Positions 1 to 10,474 of a stretch of DNA of 64,000 nt are shown in pieces. Source of the DNA: Thinopyrum elongatum (taxonomy: Eukaryota; Streptophyta; Magnoliopsida; Poales; Poaceae); assembly GCA_011799875.1 (NCBI GenBank), contig CM022301.1:320434929-320498928 (forward strand), in the 5' to 3' direction. Position 1 is the stretch's first letter, and each line of letters opens with the position of its first letter. The notes beneath the pieces are model-generated. The model made no database searches. It worked only from the letters and a program-made list of their open reading frames with translations, and was not told the origin of the DNA. A program made the translations under genes and the position numbers.

Positions 1-486
1 AAGTGTCACAAGGGTCGCACACAGAGTGCAATGTATGGGCGAGGTTGTTGGAAGTTCTATGGAGACAACAAGCTAGGGAAGGGTCAGCAGATGTTCATTT
101 GGGCATGATGGTATGTATCTCTTCTTCACTCTTCTTTTGTTGTATGGATATGCTACAAATAAGAATACAAGTACCAAATGTGAATCTAAACTGAAGGGGG
201 GGGGGGGAGAATAACATGAATCTGAACTGAATCTACACAAGTGAGTGAAACTATAAGCTTTTTGTAGGTTTTTTAGTTTTGTGACTATGAACTACATTTT
301 TCAAGCATGGATGTACATGTTTTTCCTGTTCTGTTTTTTCTATTTATGTGTTTTGGTATGCTTCAAGTGGAAATCTGAAAATGTTTTACCTGTTTTGTTT
401 AGTTTTCCCTTCTATGTTGTTTTGATATCATGCAAATATCAACGACAGCTGATAGTTGATAAAACACTCATATATGTTGTTTTGAA

Positions 487-2365
487 TTGCATGCCTACAC
501 ACCCAGTTGGAACTGTCATTTTTTTGTAAGGGGGTGCTGGGTTTAGTAAGTGGGTGGCGAAAGGGGGGTGCGAGTTGCATGCCCTACACTAGACTTGCAA
601 TTGCAAATGTCGCGCTCGATCGCAACCCCATGTCTCCTCCCTTACTGCAATCGGCCTTTAGGCTTTTTGTCGGAGAGGAGGAGGGGGGCAGTTGCATGTC
701 CAATAGTAGTCTTGCAACTGCAAGCGTCGCCCTCGACCGTAACTGCAAGCACACACAAGAGTACAACTGATATTTTTGGTTTTTGTAAGGGGGAGATGAG
801 AGAGGAGTTTGAGTTGCATGTCCAATACTAGAGTTGCAACTGCAAGTGTCGCCCTCGACCGCAACTACATGTCTCCTCCCTGATTGCAACTGGCCTTGCG
901 TTTTTTGTCGAAGAGGGGTGGGGGGGGGGGGGTAGTTGCATGTCCAATAGTAGGCTTGCAACTGCAAGTGATCCTCAACCGCAACTTCATGCCTACACAC
1001 ACGACTACAACTAATGCTACCACACCCATTGGCAACCGGCATTTGTTTTGTAATTGGGCGGCGAAAAGAGCGGGGTGCGAGTTGCTAGTGTGATGGAAGG
1101 CTTGCAATTGCAAATGTTGCCCTTGATTGCAACTGCAACGAGCCTTGCGTTTTCTGCCGGGGTGAGGGAGGGGCATTTGCATGTCCAACAGTAGGATTGT
1201 AATTACAAGTGTCGCCCTCGACCGCAACCGCATGCCCACACACTCATATGGAACTAACATTTTTGTTTTTGTAATGGGCGGCAGTAGAGGAGTGCGAGTT
1301 GCATGTCCGATATACTAGACTAGCAACTTCAAGTGTTGCCGTTGACCGCAATTGCATGTATCCTCACTGACTGCAACTGGCCTTGCGTTTTTTGTCGGAT
1401 AGGGGGAGGGGGTAGTTGCATGTCCAGTAGTAGGCTTGCAATTGCAAGTGTCGTCCTCAACCGCAATTGCACGCCTACACAACCAGCTGCAACTAAGCAT
1501 CTTTTTTGTAAGGGGGCGGCAAGATTTGTAAGTGGGCGGCGAAAGAGGGGTGCGAGTTGCATATTAGATACTAGACTTGCAATTACAAGTATCGACCGTT
1601 ACTGCATGTCTCCTCCCCGACTACAACTAGCCATTAGGCTTTTGTTGGGAGGGGGGGCAGTTGCATGTCCAATAGTAATCTTGCAACTGCAAGTGTCGCC
1701 CTCGACTGCAATTGTATGCCCACACACCTAGTTGCAACTGACATTTTTTTGTTTTTGTAAGTGGGCGGCGGGAGAGGGATACGAGTTGCATGTCAGATAC
1801 TAGACTTGCAACTGCAAGTGTCGCCCTCGGCCGCAACTGCATGTCTCCTCCCTGACTGCAACTGGCCTTCCGTTTTTGTCGGGGAGGGGGTAGTTGCATG
1901 TCCAATAGTAGGCTTGCAACTGCAAATGTCGCCCTCAACCGCAACACGATGCCTACACACACGGCTGCAACCGCATGCCCACACACCTGATTGCAACAGA
2001 CATTTTATTTTGTAAGTGGGTGGCGGAAGAGTGGGGTGCGAGTTGCGTGTGTGATAGTAGGCTTGCAATTGCAAGTGTCGTCCTCTATTTGCAACTGCAA
2101 GTATCCCTCCCGACTGCAACTAGCCTTGCTTATTTGTCAGAGAAGGGGAGGGGGCAGTTGCATATCCGACAGTAGGCTTGCAACTGTAAGTGTCGCCCTC
2201 GACCACAACCGCATGCCCACACACATGACTGCAACTAACATTTTTGTTTTTGTAAGGTGGCAGGAGAGGGTTGCGAGTTGCATGTCTGATACTAGACTTG
2301 CAACTGCAAGTGTCACCATCGACCGCAACAACTAGTAAGGCTTTTTTCCCTCCCCCCATGTGCAA
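487..2365. repeat. Higher-order minisatellite array, about 240-bp units
   Basis: About seven to eight tandem copies of a unit near 240 bp. The marker 'ggcggcg..agagg.gtgcgagttgc' recurs near 549, 1050, 1276, 1532, 1763, 2018 and 2260, with a diverged copy near 787, giving spacings of roughly 226-262 bp. Each unit holds two related halves of about 115-125 bp. Both halves contain a core like GCAACTGCAAGTGTCGCCCT. They differ downstream: one continues into 'atgtctcctccctgactgcaact' and a G-rich stretch, the other into 'atgcccacacac'. Long frames run through the array on both strands only because the unit is repetitive. I do not recognise a named satellite. Confidence 0.9.
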
Positions 2366-2498
2366 CCTAATACACGAGTGTCATGACAAAGAACAAAGTA
2401 GCTCTGGTCAAGTTCATAGACAAAGTAGTTTTTGATTTTTGGATTTGAATGGCTCCTTGACGATTTGTTCAGATTTTGGCTTGCACACGCGTGGGAAT

Positions 2499-2538
2499 GT
2501 GTGTGCGTGTGTGTGTGTGGGGGGGGGGGGGGGGGGGG
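2499..2538. repeat. GT microsatellite running into a G20 tract
   Basis: An imperfect (GT)n tract of about 20 bp leads into 20 consecutive G residues (2519-2538). It lies in otherwise gene-free sequence between the minisatellite and the candidate exon at 3319. Confidence 0.95.
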
Positions 2539-3014
2539 AGAGGGGCGCTATATTTGTTTCTTATCGCAGCGATCACGCATGTAGGGAAATCTCTAAAGTT
2601 GTGTATTTCTAATGTAGTGTTCAGAACAGTCAGTTAAATTCAGTGGATCACATCACTCTCCCAGGAATATATGAGGATCCATGAGCTGTACTTAAACACA
2701 TCAAATAATTACAATAAGTTCATTTCTATTTGATTTTTGTCGTCAGACTTTATGTGAAGTTTCCGAGATTTTGCTTTTTTAGTTGCAGATTCAAGTTCAA
2801 ATGTTTTTATCAGTTACCTTGTAAGCCAGCAATTTTTCGGCTGGTATGTTCGAGCTTGTTCCAGGTTCAATTTTTTTGCGATAAAGGACACCGACGGTGT
2901 CCCTGTTTCGGGAGTCAGATTTTGTAGGCTTGGCAATGCCCCACCTAAGATAGCGGGCAACAAATCATTAGTAAAAAGCGACTAAAAGAGTCCTAGATTT
3001 TTAGATTGCTCATA

Positions 3015-3056
3015 GTGTGTGTGTGTGTGTGTGTGTGTGGGTGTGTGTGCGCGTGT
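3015..3056. repeat. GT microsatellite
   Basis: Nearly pure (GT)n over about 42 bp with a few GG and GC interruptions. From 2539 to 3318 I see nothing else of note: no long coding frame and no transposon ends. Confidence 0.95.
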
Positions 3057-3318
3057 TGGCCTGAAGGTTCTACATAATAGAGATCATAACTAAGTAGCTG
3101 CTGTGTATATGTTAAGATTGTTTATTTTTTCAGATTTTTTTATTTTTTGAAATGCGCTTATGTTCAGTACCAGAGATTGTCTTGTGTATACTTGTTGTAG
3201 AAATTATCTTCTAGCTAGTGGCATGATTTTAGTTTCTTCTGTCATACTTTGTCATACCCCTCTTTTTTAACCAGTTTTTCAACACTAATGTATCATATAC
3301 ATTTTATGAATACAACAG

Positions 3319-3489
3319 CGCACGGGCACTGACATGGATGACGAAGGAAGCGACCCTGAGAACGACAAAAATGCAGAAGGCAAAGGGCAGTGTCTTGAAG
3401 ATCCAGAGTTAGAAGAGAGAGGATATCATGTAGAAATCACTGACACGGAAGCGTCAGAGGATTTGCTTTTTGAAGAAGTTGCTAGACTG
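3319..3489 (+). CDS. Candidate internal exon of an unidentified host gene
   Basis: A 171-bp open stretch (57 codons, phase 0) sits between a good plant acceptor (T-rich tract ending tacaacag, 3311-3318) and a plausible donor (CTG followed by gtttgtgaca at 3490). The peptide is very acidic and hydrophilic, for example DDEGSDPENDKN and TDTEASEDLLFEE, with no transposon-like motif. Such composition suits a disordered region of a nuclear protein. I do not recognise the family. The ATG at 3334 may be internal. The surrounding sequence is T-rich and intron-like. If the gene is real, the LINE insertion at 4952 lies downstream in a later intron or its 3' flank. Chance splice-like context is the alternative. 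Confidence 0.3.
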
Positions 3490-3685
3490 GTTTGTGACAT
3501 TTTTCTATATATATTCATTTTTTCTGAGTTTTATTTAGTTAATACAGGAAGTTAACTAGGTAACACAGCAAATTTTTGTTAACACATTTTTTTTGGTAAC
3601 CCTTGAAGATCCAGTGTCTCCATACTCTTTGCTGAAGTTTTTAAACTAGCTAATAGATGAATCTTGTTAACTAAGCTACTTAATA

Positions 3686-3798
3686 CTCCCTCCGTCTGGA
3701 AATATTTGTCGTAGAAATGGATACAAATGGATGTATCTAAAACTAAAATACATCTAGATACATCCATTCCTCGGACAAATATTTTCGGACGGGGGAAG
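3686..3798. mobile_element. Stowaway MITE (Tc1/Mariner type)
   Basis: A 113-bp element bounded by TA dinucleotides (3684-3685 and 3799-3800). Its ends are CTCCCTCCGTC and GACGGGGGAAG, near-perfect inverted copies of the Stowaway consensus terminus. The interior is largely palindromic (aaatatttgtcg... / ...ggacaaatatttt; tacatctagataca). It has no coding capacity and would rely on a Mariner transposase elsewhere in the genome. Confidence 0.93.
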
Positions 3799-3800
3799 TA

Positions 3801-4937
3801 CATGTGAACCAGCCTTGTCACCATGTCTATGTATTCTTTGTTGAAACTATGAGGAGGGCATGTGCAAGTTGCTAGTAAACTTAGTAGTGAAAAACATACA
3901 TAAGTTGCTCTGATCAACTCCAAGAACAATGGACAGCATGGTTCAGATGAGTAGAGGAGCAAACAGTTTTTTGTCTTTTTATATCGGCTGAGCCTGGCAT
4001 GTAACTTATCTTTGTTCAATAGCATTTTTTTGATGTATGTAAAAACAAATAAACAAACAGATTCATGGCCAAGCCCAATATAAACAAACAAAGTAAGCAG
4101 CCCAGCCCAAAGTAACAAACAAACAAACAGAAAAATGGAAATAAGCCCGGGGCTAAGCCGGATACAACCCAGCAGAAGACAGCTAGTAAACAGGCCTAAT
4201 CTACCTATGGTGACGTCAGCCGACTGAGACTTCGCGAAGTCTCAGTCGACTGAAACCTAGACAGTCCCTATTTATAAACTTGGATGTGAAGCATGTCGTG
4301 CGCGAATTCAGTGTCTGCCTGGAGAGTTGAATTTCGAAGCTGAACCATTTTCCTCAAAAGTAATTGATGAAATACTTCTTATTTTTCTGTCTTTGCATCT
4401 TGATTTTCATGCATAACCATTGGTAATTCAGAAGTGCGACGTGGATTTGTGTGTCAGCTACCTAAAAACTTGTCTGATTTGGCTTTGGTCCATGTTAGTA
4501 TTGTAAGTAAATAAAGTCAAAAATGTGGGTTTACTTAATCCTCAAGCTAACTGGAGCCACGGAACTCAGGGCTTTAATTTTGTATATGTTATCTTTCTTT
4601 TTTTTTGAAGGGTTGTATATGTTATCTTGATGGATATGATATTCCTTGTTGACGCCTAAGTTTGTAAAAAAGTTCATGCGTGCCTCTTTTAACAATAGGA
4701 AAAATTATTTTCGGGTTTCTATATCCAAAAAATTACGTACATCTTATTCTTTGCTCTAAATTGACCTACAGTTTCTAGCTTAGTGATATTCTAGGTTTGT
4801 GTTTTGCCCGGCAACATTAGGTTTCTTAGGCGAGCATTTAAGCCATTTTCCCCTGTTTGAGAAATTAGCGAAACATTCAGGATTTTTAGAGTGATGCACG
4901 CATTCATAATTTCATTTTTGGGGGATACAAGCATTCA
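3801..4937. other. Left flank of the LINE, no clear gene
   Basis: AT-rich single-copy-looking sequence. The only structure seen is the palindrome at 4217-4252 and a short frame at about 4258-4360 (encoding ...GCEACRARIQCLPGELNFEA...) between a possible acceptor (cctag) and donor (gtaatt), which is too weak to call as an exon. Several T-rich tracts are present near 4595. Confidence 0.5.
4217..4252. repeat. Perfect 26-bp palindrome within a 36-bp inverted repeat
   Basis: 4222-4247 reads GACTGAGACTTCG then its exact reverse complement with no spacer. The symmetry extends to 4217-4252 with one mismatched pair. Centre is between 4234 and 4235. It could form a cruciform, or be the fused ends of a small DNA transposon. 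Confidence 0.95.
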
Positions 4938-4951
4938 AATGACAGCGAGGA
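4938..4951. repeat. Probable 5' target-site duplication of the LINE
   Basis: AATGACAGCGAGGA here matches AATGTCAGTGAGGA directly after the A-rich tail at 61282-61295 in 12 of 14 positions. Variable-length duplications of this size are normal for LINE insertion by target-primed reverse transcription. Confidence 0.7.
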
Positions 4952-5001
4952 GATAAGGACAGGGGCGGACCCCACGCTGCTGCCGCCGGAGGACCAATGG
5001 A

Positions 5002-5589
5002 GGCCGAAATCACTGTTCTGACCTTATACCGAAATAATTGCACAAAATGAACTCGATTTGAAAGTATTTCACAATCTGACCCTTTTAGAAACGCCAGATC
5101 CCGCGGCGTTGCTGCTACACATAGAAACGCCGAGCTATCTCGCGTTGCGGATCCACATAGAAACGCCGAGCTACCTCGCGTTGCTTCTCCACATGGAAAC
5201 GCCATTGTTTTTGGCGTTTCTTCTCCGTATGGAAACGCCATTGGCTTTGGCGTTTCATATGTGGCCTATGTCTTATATGAATAAAATATTCCGGCCACGT
5301 CACAATCACACTAGATAATATAGTAGACCAATATGAAATGCCAAAGCCAATGGCGTTTCCATACGGGTAAGAAACGCCAAAACCCATGGCGTTTCCATGT
5401 GGAGCAACAATGCGGGGTAGCTCGGCGTTTCCATGTGGATCCGCAACGCGAGATAGCTCGGCGTTTCTATGTGTAGCAGCAACGCCGCGGGATCTGGCGT
5501 TTCTAAAAGGATCAGATTGTGAAATACTTTCAAATCAAGTATATTTTGTGCAATTCTTTCGGTACAAGGTCAAAACAGTGATTTAGCCC
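5002..5589. mobile_element. Mutator-like fold-back element with minisatellite arms
   Basis: A 588-bp insert flanked by a perfect 9-bp duplication ACCAATGGA (4993-5001 and 5590-5598), the size typical of Mutator-superfamily transposition. The ends are GGCCGAAATCACTG and, inverted, GGGCTAAATCACTG. Almost the whole element is two inverted arms (about 5002-5260 and 5330-5589) around a short centre. Within each arm a unit of about 36 bp built on GAAACGCC is repeated about four times. Two units per arm are themselves hairpins (for example 5196-5220 and 5232-5256, GAAACGCCA...TGGCGTTTC). It encodes no transposase and must be non-autonomous. It sits about 50 bp inside the LINE 5' end. Confidence 0.9.
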
Positions 5590-5598
5590 ACCAATGGA

Positions 5599-6185
5599 TG
5601 GATGGCGAGACCAGTAGTTTGGACAGCTTTTCCAGTTGCGGATCGCTGTTGGATTGCGAGCTATGGCCTGGCCCATGCCCGACGCGTGACTACCAGGGAT
5701 TGGAGAAGCCAAATGCATGCATGCATGGTGGGACCGCGTGCATGGTTAACCTCTCTAGTGAAGCTGTGTGCCATTCCCCTGTGGTGGAACGGGCTCGGGA
5801 GACGCAACCCCCTCTCACCCCTGAGCCTGCATCCGGGGCCGTAAGCTCTGCCCGATCGACGCCGCTGATGATTGCGGGCCCCACCCACACGCCGGCCCCA
5901 ACGCCGGAGCAGGCCACGTTGCCATGCATGCTTGCGGCCAACTTCTTTGCTGAGATTCGTCGTGCGCTTTCACCGATCCTTGCCCGTCCGCCGGACCGTG
6001 TGCCGCCCGCTAGGAGACCCAAGGAGAAGTGTACGCTTGGAGAGAGGTGTGGGCGTGGGCTCGGCCGCATCCAAGCAACGGAGAGTGCTGATCCGACGGA
6101 CGAGGACCTGCTCATGTATGGCGAGCTGTTCAAAACACCGTTGACCCATGACCAGATCGCTGTGATCCTGGCGCTGTTCGGTTGA
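5599..6185 (+). pseudogene. LINE ORF1, C-terminal part
   Basis: An open frame of about 195 codons, whose first ATG (5598) partly comes from the duplication made by the fold-back element. It ends at TGA 6183-6185 with a C-terminus (LLMYGELFKTPLTHDQ...ALFG) of the kind that closes ORF1 in grass LINEs, where the full protein is an RNA-binding nucleocapsid-like chaperone. The N-terminal part, including any zinc knuckle, is absent, so no functional ORF1 protein is possible. The identification rests on position and general character and is moderate. Confidence 0.6.
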
Positions 6186-6275
6186 GATGCCTCCATACTG
6201 CCGATGCATGAGGAGGTGGTTGAAGGGGTAGCTCAGCGCTAGAGGCCCGGGCCCGGTTGATGGTGGGCCTTTCCT

Positions 6276-7085
6276 ATGGCTGCACAACCATCCAAAGTAC
6301 TTGTGTGGAACGTCCGAGGGCTGAACTCCCCGGCGAGACGGAGTGCCATACCAAGCAGTGGTTAATGCGAACCCGACAGTTGTGTGTTTCTAGGAGACAA
6401 AGCTTGAGGTGGTATCACTTGAAATTGTAAGGCATTGCCTGGGTAATAGATTCGCGAACTTTGACTACCTCCCAGCAGTGGGAACCCGGGGTGGAATCCT
6501 GATCGCTTGGAATGCCACGATGGCATCGGTCTCTAACCCACACCGCACAACGAACATGCTCACAATGCTAGTCAGGCCGGCGAGAGGAGGCCAATGGTAG
6601 CTGACCGAAGTATACGGGCCCCAGGGCAATGACGATAAGATAGAATTCATGCAGGAGCTGGTTGACATTCGAGACCTACACGTGGGGCCCTCACTGGTGG
6701 CGGGAGATTTCAACCTCTTGGTTAATCCGGAAGACAAGAGCAACAACGCAATAAACCATCGAGTGATGGCTCAGTTTCGCTCCAAGATCAATAGGCTGGA
6801 GCTACGGGAGCTCTACCTAAACGGAAGAAAATACACATGGTCCAATGAAAGACTGAGGCCGACCTTGGAGAAGATTGATCACATATTCTCCTCTAGTTGC
6901 TGGGAGGACCTCCATCTGACGTGCCTCCTCACTTCCTTGGGGTCGGCAGTTTCCGATCACTGCCCCCTTCTGCTGGATTTGAATACGGACATCATGATGG
7001 GAAAGCGCTTCCGCTTCGAGGCATTTTGGCCCAAGGCGGAGGGATTCCAGGACACGGTCGCGGCGGCATGGCAATTGGTTCCCTC
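6276..7085 (+). pseudogene. LINE ORF2, endonuclease domain
   Basis: Starts at ATG 6276 with VLVWNVRGLNSP, the N-terminal motif of apurinic/apyrimidinic-type endonucleases of plant L1-like LINEs. It continues through an ETKLE motif, GDFNLL (about 6700) and a C-terminal SDHCPLLLD motif (about 6955). This domain nicks the target DNA to prime reverse transcription. The frame is broken near 6345 and by stops near 6392 and at 6598, so it is a pseudogene. It is cut at 7085 by the Angela element and resumes at 37291 in the same frame after removal of the insert. Confidence 0.88.
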
Positions 7086-8179
7086 TGTTGGAAATATGCC
7101 CTAGAGGCAATAATAAATTGGTTATTATCATATTTCCTTGTACATGATAAATGTTTATTATTCATGCTAGAATTGTATTGACCGGAAACTGAAATACATG
7201 TGTGAATACATAGACAACACGGTGTCCCTAGTGAGCCTCTACTAGACTAGCTCGTTGATCAAAGATGGTTAAGGTTTCCTAACCATAGACATGAGTTGTC
7301 ATTTGATAATGGGATCACATCATGATGTGATGGACAAGACCCAACCGTAAGCTTAGCATCAGATCGTTTAGTTTATTTGCTATAGCTTTCTTCATGTCAA
7401 GTATCTGTTCCTTAAACCATGAGATCGTGCAACTCCCTGACACCGGAGGAATACTTAGTGTGTATCCAAACGTCACTTCGTAACTGGGTGATCATAAAGG
7501 TGCTATACAGGTATCTCCGAAGGTGTCTGTTGGGTTGGCATGGATCGAGACTGGGATTTGTCACTCCATATGACGGAGAGATATCTCTGGGCCCTCTCGA
7601 TAATACAACATCTTAAAGAGCTTGCAAGCAATGTGACTAATGATTTAGTCACGGGATCTTGTATTACGAAACGAGTAAAGAGACTTGCCGGTAACGAGAT
7701 TGAACTAGGTATGCAGATACTGATGATCGAATCTCGGGCAAGTAACATATCACCGGACAAAGGGAATTGCATACGGAATTAACCGAATCATTGACATCGT
7801 GGTTCAACCGATAAAAGATCTTCGTAGAATATGTAGGAATCAATATGGGCATCCAGGTCCCGCTATTGGTTATTGACCGGAGAGGTGTCTCGGTCATGAC
7901 TACATGATTCCCGAACCCGCAGGGTCGCACACTTAACGTTCCTTGACGCTAGAGTAGTATTGGGATATTTGATGATTGGTAACCGAATGTTGTTTGGAGT
8001 CCCGGATGAGATCCCGTACATCACGAGGAGTCTCGGAATGGTCGAGAGGTAAAGATTTATATATGGGAAGTCATATTTTGGGTTTCGGAAAAAGGTGTAG
8101 TTTTTCGGTATTGTACCGTGAAGCTTCTAGAAGGTTCCGGAGAATTCCGGAGGGGTCCGGAAGTCCAGAAGTGGGTACA

Positions 8180-9798
8180 TTATTGCGATATCTGCCTACC
8201 TTAAGTTTTGGAGATTGTTGACATAAACAGGTATGGACTGATTTGTTTGCTAGTGCATACAGAGAGAAAAAGTTCATACACAACCGAAGAGAACGCTGTC
8301 TCCAGTGCTGAGTTCGAGGAACTTCACCGAAGCATATCTGCTCTGGAGAGAGGAATGAGCTATATGTGTTGAAGTCATATATATGAGAAGATTGATGTGA
8401 AGAAATCGACCCCTCGAAAATTTACTGCTGAAGCAAAGCATTTGATTCGGTACTGGTGTCTGAAGAAATTGACTGCAGTGATGGAAGTCGAAGACTAAGT
8501 GAAGACGTAGTATTCATTTCGTTGTTCTTCTTTCATTCTTTTGAGTCATAAGACCTACGTACTATTAAGAGGTGTATAGGTTCTCGATGCTTAGATCTAC
8601 TGTGATGCTTAGCCAAAACCTATGAAAGTTGCGAGAAAAATCTCTTTGTGCTCCGAGCAAATACTTGTTAGCAAGAGACTGTGATCTTCTTCGCTGCGAG
8701 AGATTTGTCTCAGATCGAGGAGTTAGCATTTCTTGCTCCACAAGCAATGTTACCGTTGTGCTCAAATCCGACCGTTGGACTCGTGTCGTTTGGCCATTGG
8801 CTGATCCCGATGTCTAATTTGGTCATTTCCCATCAGGGAAGGCTGTGGCTATAAATAGCCACCCCGCTCCAACGTTGTCCGTTGGCTGCTCCGCTTGAGA
8901 TTTCTGAGAAGATTGATTTGAGCAACCCCTCTCCAAGTGATTTGAGTTTAAGATCCACCGAGAGAAAAACCAAGAGCCCAAGCTTAGACAGTGGTCTAGC
9001 AACACAATAGTTCTGAGTGAGAGTTCTTGTACCTATTACTCTTGAGAGCTGCGCACTCTCTAGACGGATAGGTTTCAACTTCTAGTGTTGACGAGTTATT
9101 GTCTTCACCGAGCCAAATCTTCAGCAACCAAGAGTGATTGTGGTTCGCGAAGGTCAACCGAAGGTTTGGATATCGCCGACAAGGATCTACCACGAGTGAA
9201 ATCAACCCGAGTCTGATCAGCTCTGCATTGAAGGAGAATAGGGTGAAGAGAGTTTATCTTCCGTGTTAAGTCACAGCCCCGCCAACCAGACGAAGCCCTT
9301 TGGCAGAAGGGTGAACTGGTCTATCAAATCTCTCTGTCGCTATCGAGCACCACTGGTTCAATCTACTCTAACTGCATTTCCTTCAAAAGTTCATATTCGT
9401 GCTCTGTGCCGATAATCTATTAGATCATTTCGTTCGGCTGTTGTCATCTCATTTATCTGTGCTCACTTTGTTTCATTCTCATCACCTGTTTTGTTTTTCA
9501 CCATCATTTCCTTTGTCTTCTCTCATGATCTTAGTATGCACCATGTTATGCCTTGTTCTACTGCATCTGTTTGCATGCTGCATCACTCTCATCGTAGTTA
9601 AACCTATCATTTCCCGTACTCATTCTGTCATTACATCTTTCTTCGAGGAATATGCTTCTGACGAAGAAGATTGATCCTGCTCTATTCTTTCACTACTCTA
9701 TTCCGCTGTTGTGATTGGGATAAGTTTCAATACTTTCAAAAGAAATTTTGAATCTCCCATTCACCCCCCCTCTGGTCGATATACTCTCGGCCCTAACA
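8180..9798 (+). mobile_element. LTR remnant with 3' internal stub, inserted in the Angela LTR
   Basis: The 3' Angela LTR reads gtgggtacaccacg with no interruption, so 8180-9798 is extra sequence. It is flanked by TACA on both sides (8176-8179 and 9799-9802). From 8216 to 9798 it looks like one LTR (begins TGTTGACATAAAC, ends CGGCCCTAACA, hence TGTT/AACA termini). It is preceded by 36 bp that end in a purine-rich tract (gttttggagat) resembling a polypurine tract next to a 3' LTR. No coding frame of note and no second LTR are present. Family not identified with confidence. Confidence 0.75.
8849..8858 (+). promoter_or_regulatory. TATA box of the LTR remnant
   Basis: CTATAAATAG in a GC-richer stretch, followed by leader-like sequence. 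The position inside the LTR fits a retrotransposon promoter reading to the right. Confidence 0.6.
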
Positions 9799-10006
9799 TA
9801 CACCACGGCCCAAGGGCTGGCATGGGCTGAGGGGAGGCGCCCTGGCCTTATTGGGCTAGGCGCACGAAGTGCTCAAAAGCCCATGTGGCTAGGGAAGGGA
9901 AAAAAGGGGAGTCCTAGTAGGAATAGGATTGGACTTGGAGTCCAAGTCCTCTCCCCCTTGGCTGCGCCCTAGGGCTTGGAGGGGCTGTTCCCCATGCCCC
10001 TCCACC

Positions 10007-10015
10007 TATATATAG
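10007..10015 (+). promoter_or_regulatory. TATA box of the Angela 5' LTR
   Basis: TATATATAG preceded by CCTCCAC. The same motif is present in the 3' LTR at 36828-36836. It lies about 440 bp before the LTR end, so the transcript would carry a long R-U5 leader. Confidence 0.7.
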
Positions 10016-10457
10016 AGGGAAGGGGCGCCCCAAGAGCACACACCAAGCCCTTGGTGCCCCCATCTCTCCCGTTACTCCGTAGTTCATCCATCCTCGTTCT
10101 AGTAGCGCTCGGCGAAGCCCTGCTAAACTAGCTCCACCACCACCATCACCACCACACCGTCGTGTTGGTTGTGATCCCATCTACTTCTCCGCATTCTCTT
10201 GCTGGATCAAGGAGGAGGAGACGTCATCGAGCCGCACGTGTGCTAAACTCGGAGGTGCCGTTCGTTCGGCACTAGATCGGTTGGATCGTGATCGAATCGC
10301 GAAGAGTACAACTACATCAACCGCGTTATATACACTTCCGCTTTCGGTCTACGAGGGTACATAGACACACTCTCCCCTCTCGTGGCTATGCTTCTCCTAG
10401 ATAGATCTTGGGTGTTCGTAGGAATTTTTTTGATTTTCATGCTTTGTTCCCCATCAG

Positions 10458-10474
10458 TGGCATCAGAGCCAGGT
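10458..10474 (+). other. Primer-binding site of the Angela element
   Basis: TGGCATCAGAGCCAGGT, one base from the usual TGGTATCAGAGCC complement of the initiator-methionine tRNA 3' end. It lies one base past the 5' LTR. Confidence 0.9.

Larger units (their letters stand above)
7086..10456 (+). repeat. Angela-group 5' LTR (enlarged)
   Basis: This LTR is 3371 bp, against 1753 bp for the 3' copy. The difference is a 1619-bp insert at 8180-9798. Outside the insert the two LTRs align throughout. The promoter region is at about 9980-10020. Confidence 0.93.

Noticed and set aside
3..194. Frame at the left edge that might end an exon at a gtatgt donor near 111
   Set aside because: Too short, cut by the window edge, no motif, and more than one frame is equally plausible.
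584..1986. Cys-rich reverse-strand frames of 119-152 codons
   Set aside because: They are translations of the tandem repeat. The same peptide recurs with each unit and shifts frame, so they are not genes.
487..2365. Regular repeats that could suggest a CRISPR array
   Set aside because: The whole unit is repeated with no unique spacers, and the DNA is from a plant nucleus.
3579..4118. 179-codon reverse-strand frame
   Set aside because: It crosses the Stowaway MITE from end to end and has no recognisable domain, so it is chance.
4258..4360. Short Cys-containing frame between weak splice-like sites
   Set aside because: The acceptor and donor are weak and there is no family match. Mentioned only in the flank description.
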